Origin: Ophiura sarsii
Lineage: Eukaryota > Echinodermata > Ophiuroidea > Amphilepidida > Ophiuridae
Reading direction: 5' to 3'
NCBI GenBank assembly: GCA_035610835.1
Contig: CM069459.1
Location: 30,726,366 to 30,790,365, forward strand
DNA: 64,000 nt
In this document: positions 24,801-34,010 of the stretch, in pieces
Numbering within the stretch: position 1 is the first letter of the stretch
How the letters are laid out: every line of letters starts with the position of its first letter
The notes under the pieces: model-generated
Database searches by the model: none
Seen by the model: only the letters and a program-made list of their open reading frames with translations
What the model was told of the DNA's origin: nothing
Translations under genes and position numbers: made by a program

Positions 24801-26782
24801 ACAACATTGAACTAATGGAAGCAAACACATTTCAGGTCCTTGTAAACTTGACCGAATTGTACCTCTCTGGAAATATGTTAACTGAACTCCCAACAGATAT
24901 ATTTCATGGGTTAAATAAACTATCTATCCTAACATTGGGCGAGAACAACATAGAACTAATGGAAGCAAACACATTTCATGACCTTGTAAACTTGACTGAG
25001 TTGTACCTGGCTGGTAATGTGTTAACTGAACTTCCAACAGATATATTCCATGGGTTAAACAAACTATCTATCCTAACATTGGACAACAACAACATTGAAC
25101 TAGAAGTTGGTATATTTAGAGGTCTAATATCCTTAACAGTTTTGGATATATCATTTAACAGAATTTCAGTTGTAGCAAATATTTTTCATGATCTGCATAA
25201 GTTGGTCTATCTAAACTTACAGTCTAACTTATTATCTACGCTGCATTATAACACATTCCTTGGTTTAAGACAGCTATCAAACCTGATAATACGCGATAAC
25301 CCTCTTACAAAAATTACGAAACTCTCATTTCATGGACTTGGAAATTCCACAAGTGTGTATGTGAGTTCTCCAGCCTCTTGTTGTTTCATCAATAATGTAA
25401 CAGGACCAAAGTGTAAACCTAAAGAAGTCAAATCACCTCATTTGACTTGTAAGGAACTGTTGCCAGCTACCCTGGTTAAGTACTCCGTATGGATCATTGG
25501 TTTATGTGCGATGCTCTTAAATGCATTTGTTTTCAGTTGGTCTTGTAAAAAACTTATCAAAGGTAATACGGGTCTAAAACAGTTGGTTTTCATAGCTAAC
25601 CTGGCCATTGCAGATTTACTTATGGGCATATACATGATAATAATTGCATCTGCTGACCAAATATATAACAAATTCTTTCCATCCGAAGCAGAAAATTGGC
25701 AAAATAGTAATCTGTGTAAATTTGCTGGGACCCTTTCCGTTCTATCAAGTGAGTCATCTTTGTTCTTCATCACAGTCATAAGTATTGAGAGGTCTTTGAC
25801 ATTCAGACATGTATATATTACTAATAGGGTGTTTGGTTGTAAGTCTCAGTTGGTTATTGCATTAGTTATATGGACATTAGCAATTGTTCTCAGTATAATC
25901 AGTGTAATTGTAGAAAGTGGCAAATTATATGAATTTTCCGAAGTGTGTTTAGGGCTTCCATTAGCAAGACATTTGATAACCAACATATCTACTGAATATA
26001 TAACTATAACTTATGACCAAATTGACAGACAAGATGATATTTTGTCATTTCAAAGTTTGACAGTTATAGGTAGTCGCCCTGGTCACTTCTATTCCATTGC
26101 ACTTTTCATTGGTATGAATTCCGTATGTTGTATAGTTACAACTTTATGTTACATACAAATGTTCTTACATTTGCTTTGCTCAACTGCTCCATTATGGAGG
26201 ACATATATCCGTATGGCTTTTAAGATGGGGGCCATAGCATTTACTGACATTCTTTGTTGGTGTCCAATTATTGTCCTTGGGATAATGGTGCAGACTGGTA
26301 CAAGAAAAGTCTCACCTGAAGCTTTTGCATGGATTATAGCATTTGTTTTGCCTATAAATTCCGCTCTTAATCCATTTTTGTATATGATCGGAAACGGTAT
26401 ATTTAGTTGTCGAGAATATCAACAAACAGCATCTAGGAAAAGGTATGTACCTGGAAGGGAAATGAATGTGCCCCGATATATTCCTATTGACAATGATGTT
26501 GATATGCCTGGTAGAAGAATGAATGATGATAAAATAGACGTATGTCGTAGGGAGATAGATTTTTCCCTGTATGATCCACCTGAAAATGATATTGCTTTAC
26601 CTGTTGGCGATATGGATGATCCCACGCAAGTTCACCATGTTCATAGTGGTAATGAAATTAATTTACATGCAAGGGAAATGAATTTTCCAATGCATGTTTT
26701 AAACGATGAGGAAATTGATGTGTTTGGTAGGGATATAAATATACACACAGATATACCTCTTGAAAATGAAGCGGAATTATAA
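21893..26782 (+). CDS. Leucine-rich-repeat GPCR (LGR/GRL101-like), copy 1
   Basis: A 1629-aa single-exon receptor. Residues 1-27 form a signal peptide. Residues about 33-145 are a cysteine-containing, N-glycosylation-rich domain that resembles a CUB fold (tentative). An LRR N-cap begins at C228 (CIPGCVC). About 36 LRRs of mostly 24 residues cover roughly 280-1150, followed by a cysteine hinge (ASCCFINNV). A rhodopsin-type seven-helix domain starts near residue 1195 and has an ER motif at 1299-1300 (IERSLTFRH) and NPFLY at 1493. The tail of about 120 residues is acidic and repetitive. Family knowledge: such receptors bind a ligand through the LRRs and signal through G proteins at the plasma membrane; the ligand here is unknown. 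No LDLa module is seen, unlike relaxin receptors or GRL101. Known LGRs are intron-rich, so the uninterrupted frame suggests retroposition or lineage-specific expansion. The start is the first ATG of MMQSNMF, conserved in copy 2. Confidence 0.93.
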   Translation: MMQSNMFHFVRCVVVPLFLQLRLVWAVGGLEKGTVCPYQSITLEVTTTVTLNTTFDNDCTFQVLSPVGTAIKLSVSKTDSWSLYHHFIVIQPNSTINNCTGITGFTNQPDHCRDVSFLSDHLEFNIKASATLTLSLFTVNPSQPAINNNVPLLQFKCNLYISQASLCHTLQEFDRLHYLNHENRSYGDLMQQHPSLIDPDFQRINNKAAFDFLPSTIDDISTTELPPCIPGCVCTLEFQQYHIDCPDTSKSERTLLIYSQDTILGVSVFDCSGRQLGTIGASSFTNLDVDLLLLDYNNLQSIEEGTFTGLDSLQVLDLSHNKLMFLYQGVFLGLNNLKQLTLTGNMLSTLTEGCFQGMSHLQVLILNQNEITEIPLGVFQDVNNIQLLSLKENNIMSLKQGMLWGLTNDLFKLVLSQNSFVSLEPGTFINLVNLTELSLYGNRLTELPTGILDGLNQLSILTLADNRIEILEADVFTDLVALEVLQIHRNRLSHMHVNTFKGLHGLPKLWLNNNFLVSLEPGIFNDLVNLSELYLYDNVLTELPTDIFHGLNKLSILTLVDNNIEIIEASTFHDLVNLTELYLSGNMLTELPIGIFHGLSRLSILTLYDNRIEKLKAGVFKNLVALEALQISQNKIHSLQPGIFKDLVNLKELYLYDNMLTEPPIDLFLGLNQLSILVLFDNNIELMEANTFYDLVNLTKLYLSGNTLTELPTNIFQGLNKLSILLLNNNNIEIIEANMFHDLVNLTELYLSVNTLTELPKYIFHGLNELSILTLDDNNIELMEANTFHDLVNLKILQLSGNMLTKLPTDIFHGLNELSILTLFDNNIELMEANTFHDLVNLKNLQLFGNMLTELPTDLFQGLNKLSILTLFDNNIEIIVASIFHDLVNLKNLRLSGNMLTKLPTDIFHGLNKLSILTLYDNNIELIEANTFHDLVNLENLQLSGNMFTKLPTDIFHGLKQLSMLTLNDNNIELMEANTFQVLVNLTELYLSGNMLTELPTDIFHGLNKLSILTLGENNIELMEANTFHDLVNLTELYLAGNVLTELPTDIFHGLNKLSILTLDNNNIELEVGIFRGLISLTVLDISFNRISVVANIFHDLHKLVYLNLQSNLLSTLHYNTFLGLRQLSNLIIRDNPLTKITKLSFHGLGNSTSVYVSSPASCCFINNVTGPKCKPKEVKSPHLTCKELLPATLVKYSVWIIGLCAMLLNAFVFSWSCKKLIKGNTGLKQLVFIANLAIADLLMGIYMIIIASADQIYNKFFPSEAENWQNSNLCKFAGTLSVLSSESSLFFITVISIERSLTFRHVYITNRVFGCKSQLVIALVIWTLAIVLSIISVIVESGKLYEFSEVCLGLPLARHLITNISTEYITITYDQIDRQDDILSFQSLTVIGSRPGHFYSIALFIGMNSVCCIVTTLCYIQMFLHLLCSTAPLWRTYIRMAFKMGAIAFTDILCWCPIIVLGIMVQTGTRKVSPEAFAWIIAFVLPINSALNPFLYMIGNGIFSCREYQQTASRKRYVPGREMNVPRYIPIDNDVDMPGRRMNDDKIDVCRREIDFSLYDPPENDIALPVGDMDDPTQVHHVHSGNEINLHAREMNFPMHVLNDEEIDVFGRDINIHTDIPLENEAEL

Positions 26783-27111
26783 ATATTATGTATATACTTA
26801 TTTGTCATACTGACAATATTTAATAGTTAGACTATCTTTCGAATCGATAGTCAATGCCAAAACGGCAGAGCCAAATAGCGTATATACAATTTCAAAGTAT
26901 AGATCTGTTGGAATAGAAGTCGTTAACCTGTCATCTCAGTGACGAGTGCGTATTAGGCATGATACTCGGGTTAACGATATCGACTTCTATTCCGGAAGAT
27001 CTATCATTTTAATTTGTGAATCTATAGTTATTTATGTATGTTTGAAATCCCTCAAAACGGCGGATCGTATGAACAATTTAAGTACATGAAGTATAGACCT
27101 TCCGGAATACA

Positions 27112-27556
27112 TCGTGTGTCAACAAAAGTGTCCCATGTGAAACATTATTTTCTTTGGCCATGAAAAAAATAGAAAATGTTCGCGAAATGTTAATAATTAT
27201 CTTCAGCAATCTTTAGTGTGCCATAATAAGATTTGTTTCTATCCCGTTTGGAGCTTCCGTTATAAAATCATGACAAATATTCACGGGCATGTTCAAATTC
27301 AGCTTTGGCCACTTGTCATGCCAAGCATGTCAATAGAGTCCTTTTATTAGAATCGTCATTCAGTGTGTAATTGATCATAATCAACATTTAAAAAAAAAAT
27401 CATGTTTCACATGGGACACTTTTGGGGATAAAGTATATTCGATAGAATCCTAATAGGGCCTACCAACGGTCTGTTTTGTTAAAACAAAATGACATGGAGT
27501 GTATTTTTTTTTATTAATTCTCTAACTCATGGGACACTTTTTGTTGACACACCCTG
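27112..27556. mobile_element. Mariner-like MITE, old copy in unit 1
   Basis: The left end GTGTGTCAACAAAAGTGTCC and the right end GGGACACTTTTTGTTGACAC are inverted, with an inner inverted pair around GTTTCACATGGGACACTTT. Unit 2 holds the counterpart at about 39729-40352, so this insertion predates the duplication. Part of its interior (AATCTTTAGTGTGCCATAA onward) recurs at 30265-30412. Confidence 0.65.
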
Positions 27557-27896
27557 TAAAAGTCGTTATCCTATCATCTGACGATTGCCTATTAAGAATA
27601 AAACTCAGAGTAGGCGTAACTACTTCTATTCCCGAGGATCTATACTTTGAATTTGTGAATTTTTTGTTCTTAGTGTTTGTTTAAAATCCCACCAAAACGA
27701 CCGATCGTATGGAAATTAAAAATTATGGCTTCCGAAATAGAAGTCATTATCCTGTCACTTGACAATTGCGTATAATATAGGCATAAAACTCATAGTTACG
27801 ACTTTCCTGACATTCTATAATTTGAATTTTTACTTTATGTATGTTTAATCCCACCACAGTAACGCCACAGAACAAATTCTTTGAACATTACTAAAG

Positions 27897-28690
27897 GTTC
27901 AGTCACACAGAAGACAGCTCCCGACCCAACCTCTTCCCAACTACACAAGACCACCATTTGTTAGAAATCGGCTGAAATCTTGTTCAAACTTGCACCATTT
28001 ACATTTTGGATTCCGACCAGGGATGATTAGTATGCGATATTCCCCGCCTTCAACAAGACAAGAGATGCTGAATCGCCTACCAGTACGCGACAGCATCATG
28101 AAATCAACACGATCAAGCATGTTTAATCGGTAACGCCACTTGTCCGACCTTGACACGACGGCACAAGTTGTGACATGTTGCTGTCAAGACTGCTCGCCGA
28201 TTTGTCGCCGAATTGTTGACGACTAATCTTCTGTAGTCGCCGATTTAACATGTCAAGATGGCTTGCATCTTCTCTCCCGTTGGAGCAGACTCATTGCCGA
28301 CCACTTTCCAACTACACACAACCACTCATGATGCGCGCTAACTCATCGGCTACCGCTTCCAAACCGCTCATGTGTCCATGCCGACCTTCCCGATTAAAAA
28401 AAAACCGCCACGATTTTTTTAGGCTGCGAGAAAAATCGTGGCGGTTTTGTCAAATTTGCCACGTGCTCCCGACCACACAAGACTGCAGACCAGCTGTGTG
28501 ACTGAACCTTCACATAGCCGATTATTTGCTAGAAAAACACGTCCAGAGTGCTCAAGACTGGTCACGATTGGCCATTATTCGAAAATCGTGAGCAGTTTTC
28601 GTTTTTCATGTGTAGTATCGGCAAGGTCTGGGACTGTCCTGTGTAGTCTAGTGCAGTCTTGTGTGGTCGGGAGCACGTGGCAAATTTGAC
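27897..28690. mobile_element. Compound inverted-repeat insertion unique to unit 1
   Basis: Unit 2 lacks this segment at the matching place, where other elements sit instead. Inside, CAAATTTGCCACGTGCTCCC (about 28452) recurs inverted at about 28670 with roughly 40-bp arms. A separate tight hairpin lies at 28403-28447 (AACCGCCACGATTTTTT against AAAAATCGTGGCGGTT). No coding capacity. Confidence 0.55.
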
Positions 28691-29064
28691 AAACCTATGG
28701 GCACTACAACAGTGATACTAAGCATGTTGGACAACACAACAATCATATTCTTCTTTGAGCTGAATTTATAACATAGTTATGTATCTAAAACCAGTGTATT
28801 TTTTAAAACGTCTTGTAATATTTGTAGAAGATTGTAAGACAGTAAAATAAACAATCAACAACCTATTTCCACTTGCCAATACTCGTATTTGTTGCTGTTA
28901 TTTTTAAAATTTGTGATCAATACCTTAACACATATATTCGTTTTTTTCTTTTCAGTGTTGTACTTATACTTATATTAATTGAAGCGTTACGAATGCATCT
29001 AAAGGCGTTGAGTTCAAATCCCATATCTCTAACGCTTCTCTAGCGACAATCATTATAGAGAAAC

Positions 29065-29203
29065 CAGTAGCGTAGCCAGGGTCACTTGTCAGGGGGGGGG
29101 GGGCAAAGGGTATTTTTCCCGGTGAGCACCAGTTCGACCCGGTGGCGTAGCCAGATTTTTCATGTAACTTTTTTTAATTGCCGTCGAGTAAGAAAATGAC
29201 AAG

Positions 29204-29240
<37 letters not shown>

Positions 29241-29575
29241 GGGGGGGGGGGGGTGGAAGGGGGGGGGGTTAGGTTTAGAGGCGTTGCGTCACCATACCGG
29301 CGTGAAAAACCGCAATTTCCAACTTATTTGCATGTCTTCCTTTCTCCTTTCTGTCCGTTTTCTTTCCCTTTTCCCTTTCCTTCCCTTTCCTTCCCTTTCC
29401 CTTTCCCTTTTTCCTTTCCTTCCCTTTTTTCCCTTTCCTTTCCTTCCTCTTCTCCCTTTCTTTCGGCCTTCCTTTGCCTTCCCGATTTTCCGCTTAGTTC
29501 CCGATTTCCCGGTGAAATTATTTTTCAGGTGTGGGGGGGGGGGGGCACCCTTGCCCCCGTCTGGCTACGTCACTG
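29065..29575. mobile_element. hAT-type MITE with a 35-G run, unique to unit 1
   Basis: The ends CAGTAGCGTAGCCAGGG and CTGGCTACGTCACTG are inverted repeats. They are flanked by AGAGAAAC (29057-29064) and AGAGAATC (29576-29583), an 8-bp target duplication with one change. Unit 2 is uninterrupted at the same place (about 42780). The body holds an unbroken run of 35 G at 29205-29239, then further G runs, then about 130 bp of pyrimidine (CCCTTTCC)n near 29330-29460. Poly-glycine and Phe/Ser/Pro-rich frames here are composition artefacts. Confidence 0.8.
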
Positions 29576-30084
29576 AGAGAATCTATATTAATTCTATGGA
29601 CCATAATTTGGTTCTTTATTAGAACCTCTCAGGGTTCTTCAATTCTTAACCATTTTTTTGCGGGCTCTATTCTTGAGGTTTCCATACAGAGCCTGACAAA
29701 TATATATGTTATACAGGCTGTCCCAAAAATGTTAGTGCCCACTGATGTCCAAATTTCATTATTCTGTTTACGATGAAAAACGAATGATATTACTAGGTTG
29801 GTTTTTTAAAAATAAACTTTGATATGCAGTGAGAGCGCAACTCAGAACCACGACCAGGATACGGGAAGTTGTACATGGGCGCAACAAATGTAAATAATGA
29901 CTCGCTCATCCAAACAGAGAGTGGAGAATACGTACATGTAACAAGCACCGTTGAATATCCAACTAAAAGAAAAAAGACGAAGGGACATTCACCGGCGTCA
30001 GACTCAAACCCTCGATTTCCTGTATTAAGCATTCTGCCTCAGATACATGCTGATACCATGGTTATACACCACTAAGAATTAGGG

Positions 30085-30260
30085 CTAGTACAAGTATCGT
30101 TCAATACTGGGACAAATCACTACTGGTAGCATCCGATACTGGAACATAAAAACTTGCTAGTATATAGCTCGATACTGGATGGAACACAATTTGGTGTTCC
30201 AGACACTGGAACAGTTAATATAAATCCTACCAGTATCGAGCGATACTAGCAACTGATACG
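30085..30260. repeat. CGATACTGG motif cluster at end of unit 1
   Basis: Several copies of CGATACTGGAAC and inverted GTTCCAGTATCG-like words. Matches 43555-43735 in unit 2. Confidence 0.6.
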
Positions 30261-30420
30261 TTCTAATAATTATGTTCAGCAATCTTTAGTGTGCCATAAA
30301 AAAAAAATCTATCCCGTTATTCCGCTATAAAATCATGGCAAATTTACACGAGCATGTTCAAATTCAGATTTGGCCACTGTTCATAAGAGAGCCTTTATAT
30401 TAGAATCGAAACTAAATGTT

Positions 30421-30878
30421 TTTTCAAAGGAAATAGATCAGAGAATCCAAATTTGATGTCAATTTTGACCAATTTATTTTGTGAGAAAATCACAAAATTC
30501 ACTTTTTTGACCCAATTGTTTTTGGACAAAGCTAACAAAAATAATTTTGAGTAAAAAATGCCCAAATCGCTAGATGATGATGTAAAGACACTAACTTATG
30601 GACGATTTTTTTTTAAACCTAATCTAATTTGTTTTTTAAAATTTTGACCAAAAAGTGCCAACTAAGTGGAAAAAATGAGGAAAAAATATTGTTGGCACTT
30701 TTTAGTGTCTTTACATCATCATCTAGCGATTTAGGCATTTTTTACTCAAAATTATCTTTGTTCAAAAAAATTGGGTCAAAAAAGCGATTGTTTGTGATTT
30801 TCTCAACTCAAAAAAACAAAAATGTTGGTCAAAATTGATGCCAAATTTAGATTCTCTGATCCATTTCCTTTCCAAAAA
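30421..30878. mobile_element. Long inverted repeat, arms about 210 bp
   Basis: AAAGGAAATAGATCAGAGAA at the left recurs inverted at the right (TTCTCTGATCCATTTCCTTT). The arms continue through TTTTGACC and meet near 30640, so most of the segment can fold on itself. It lies in the spacer between the two duplication units. Confidence 0.7.
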
Positions 30879-31187
30879 TGTATACTTTTGTATACATTTT
30901 AGTTAAATAATTACAGCATTCCCAAAATTCCGAAAAAAATCATTAAGTCCCCTTAAGCCAATGCAACTATTTTGTTCTTGGCCTATAGGTCTATAAAGAA
31001 TTGCTCAACTATCCAATTTGGTGACTGCAATAATAAACACAAAACATTTTTGAAACATAAAGGAAATGACCGGTGCAAGATTATCAATATAGCACACCCA
31101 CGCGTACGGATAAAATCCCGGGACTAGGATTTGTGCTGTTCCTCTTATCATTATCTTGATAACAAATCTGCCTGATATTACCATTAA

Positions 31188-31840
31188 TATTGGAAAGGGG
31201 TATTATAGGTATGTGCCGCCCTGAAGACCCCCCCTTTTCACCCTCTTTTGCTAGCTCTAAGACAACCCCCTTTGAGCCTGCATCAGCTCTTACTTAAGAC
31301 CCCATTTTATTGAAAAATAAAAAAATGTGCGTTCTAAAACTCAAATTATTCGAAGATTTGCGTTCTTACTATTCAAATTTGAAAAACAAACCACAGACCT
31401 ACTTTATCGAGAAAATCAAATTCTTAAGACCCTATTTTTCGTCATTTCATTCTCTCAGTTCAGTTCTGAAGCCCATGGAGACAGGGGCGGACTGGGTCCT
31501 GAAAGCGGCCATGGCAAAATTATTAAAGCGGCCCTTTTTGACCATGTCAGTGTTTTTCAAATTTTCGTAAAAGGTTGCCCCAAATTTTTCCTAGTCAGTC
31601 ACCAAGTGGGGAGGGGGGGGGGGGGGGGGTGGGCGGGTAGGAGACATTTGAGTCCAAAACGGCCCGAAAAAATGCTTTACACAAGTGAGTAACCGGCCCT
31701 GAGAGGCCCAGAACCAAGCGGCCCATGTGGCGATCGCCACAACGCCACAGTGCTGCTGACAGTGGCCAGTCCGCCCCTGCATGGAGACCCTGGGCGGCAC
31801 ACCCCTACCAAACAAAATTGAGTGTTACTATATTACTTCC
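31188..31840 (+). mobile_element. Outer MITE of a nested pair, unique to unit 2
   Basis: Ends near TAGGTATGTGCCGCCCTG and inverted GGGCGGCACACCCCTACC. Same family as 10043-10399. Unit 1 lacks it between TGATATTAC and TTCGTCTTTTGG (about 20020). A younger element sits inside at 31482-31779. The outer boundaries are approximate; ATTAC occurs on both sides. Confidence 0.65.
31482..31779. mobile_element. Nested hAT-type MITE with perfect 8-bp target duplication
   Basis: The ends CAGGGGCGGACTGG and CCAGTCCGCCCCTG are perfect inverted repeats. They are flanked by CATGGAGA at 31474-31481 and 31780-31787. The 298-bp body includes a G-run near 31610 and is non-coding. The 8-bp duplication and CAG start fit hAT elements. 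Confidence 0.88.
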
Positions 31841-32109
31841 GTCTTTTGGTTTTAGTAAACCAATAGGATGTCGTTCGCCGAGCTGTACAGTGCACTAGCA
31901 GTTATAGCGCAGTATGCCATTGCTACCGGTACATCTAGGAGAATGTTGAACTCATTAATCAACTACTGTTACTATGTATGATACCAGAGAAAAAACCAGG
32001 ATACGCTTCACACTCAATTGCTGTATCACTATATCATAGTTTACCACAAACTCAGCTATTCGTATTAACTGCTGTTTATACCAAGGAGACCTGCAAATTA
32101 AGTTTCGTA

Positions 32110-33545
32110 CCGAGTTTCTCATTTAACATAGCATGTACCAGTGAACTACGAAGTGAGTTTCTCATTTAACTAGCTAGTACCAGTGAACTACAAAGTGAGT
32201 TTCTCATTTAACTAGCGTGTACCAGTGAACTACAAAGTGAGTTTCTCATTTAACTAGCTAGTACCAGTGAACTACAAAGTGAATTTCTTATTTAACTAGC
32301 TAGTACCAGTGAACTACAAAGTGAGTTTCTCATTTAACTAGCGTGTACCAGTGAACTACAAAGTGAGTTTCTCATTTAACTAGCTAGCTAGTACCAGTGA
32401 ACTACAAAGTGAGTTTCTCATTTAACTAGCGTGTACCAGTGAACTACGAAGTGAGTTTCTCATTGAACTAGCTAGTACCAGTGAACTACAAAGTGAGTTT
32501 CTCATTTAACTAGCGTGTACCAGTGAACTACAAAGTGAGTTTCTCATTTAACTAGCTAGTACCAGTGAACTACAAAGTGAGTTTCTCATTTAACTAGCAT
32601 GTACCAGTGAACTACAAAGTGAGTTTCTCATTTTAGCTAGTACCAGTGAACTACAAAGTGAGTTTCTCATTTAACTAGCGTGTACCAGTGAACTACAAAG
32701 TGAGTTTTCTCATTTAACTATAGTGTACCAGTGAACTACAAATTGAGTTTCTCATTTAACTAGCGTGTACCAGTGAACTATAAAGTGAGTTTCTCATTTA
32801 ACTAGCGTGTACCAGTGAACTACAAAGTGAGTTTCTCATTTAACTAGCGTATACCAGTGAACTACAAAGTGATACCAGTGAACTACAAAGTGAGTTTTCA
32901 TTTAACTAGCGTGTACCAGTGAACTACAAAGTGAGTTTCTCATTTAACTAGCGTGTACCAGTGAACTACAAAGTGAGTTTCTCATACTACCACTACTACT
33001 AGTGATCAACTGCAAAGTGAGTTCTCATTTAACTGTGTACACCACTACCACCAGTGAAATATATACAAGTTAACTTCTCATTTAGCATCTGTGCACACTA
33101 CCAGTGAACTACAAATTGAGTTTCTCATTTAACTTCTGTGTACACCACTGCCCAGTTAACTACAAATTAAGCTTCTCATTTAACTTCTGTGTACACCACT
33201 ACCAGTTAACTACAAATTAAGCTTCTCATTTAACTACTGTATACACCACTACCAGTGAACTACAAATTAAGCTTCTCATTTAACTACTGTGTACACCCCA
33301 CTATCAGTGAACTACACATTTAGTTTATCATTTAACTACTGTGTACACCACTACCAGTGAACTACACATTTAGTTTCTCATTTAACTTCTGTGTACACCA
33401 CTACCATTGGACTACAATTGAGTTTCTCATTTAACTTCTGTGTTCACTACCAGTGAACTACAAATTAAGCTTCTCATTTATCTTCTGTGTACATCACTAC
33501 CAGCGACTACAAATTAAGCTTCTCATTTAACTTTTGTGTATACCA
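32110..33545 (+). repeat. 42-bp satellite array upstream of receptor 2
   Basis: Same unit as the array at 20421-21640, about 21 copies to 33000, then looser units with CTGTGTACACCACTACCAGT. Here TAGCGTGTACCAG and TAGCTAGTACCAG variants tend to alternate, giving an 84-bp dimer pattern. It ends about 465 bp before the receptor 2 start codon. Confidence 0.95.
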
Positions 33546-34010
33546 CTATCACGTGAACTGTAAAGTGGCACATACTGTTTATAACACCGAGAAACCACAC
33601 ACAGAGCTTATAATTAATGTGATGCCGTGACCAGGAAACTACAAAGTGAGTTTCTATTTCATTCTACTATATTAGTTCAGATACCACAATTGAATTACAA
33701 ACTAAAAGTTAGTTAATAGTGACTGCTACGTCTTTATATCTCAAGGAAACTTAAAAAAATATATCCACGGGTGAACTACGAACTAAGCTTTTAATTCAGT
33801 TGATCTGTACTATATATAAGAAAACCTTTTACCAATTGAGCCTCTAAATCAACTGTTGTTAACATCACCAATAAGGTACAATGTAAGCTAATCGTTTCGC
33901 TGCGACGGTATACCACCGGTAAATTCAGTTGTTGAACTTACAACTTCCACTACATGGAGCGCAATATTCCATTCAATCGACACATCAAACTCTTAACTTA
34001 GTATTGTACC

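Larger units (their letters stand above)
19783..30260 (+). repeat. Large tandem duplication, unit 1
   Basis: This segment aligns in the same order and orientation with 30950-43735. Both have the AAGCCAATGCAAC start, a satellite array, an LRR receptor gene, a mariner-like MITE and a GATACTGG-motif end. The starts are about 11.2 kb apart. Differences are concentrated in element insertions and in the LRR array. Confidence 0.9.

Noticed and set aside
29178..29622. Open frames of 127-132 codons over the G run and pyrimidine tract
   Set aside because: Their poly-Gly and Phe/Ser/Pro content comes from simple sequence inside a MITE; no start context or domain supports a gene.
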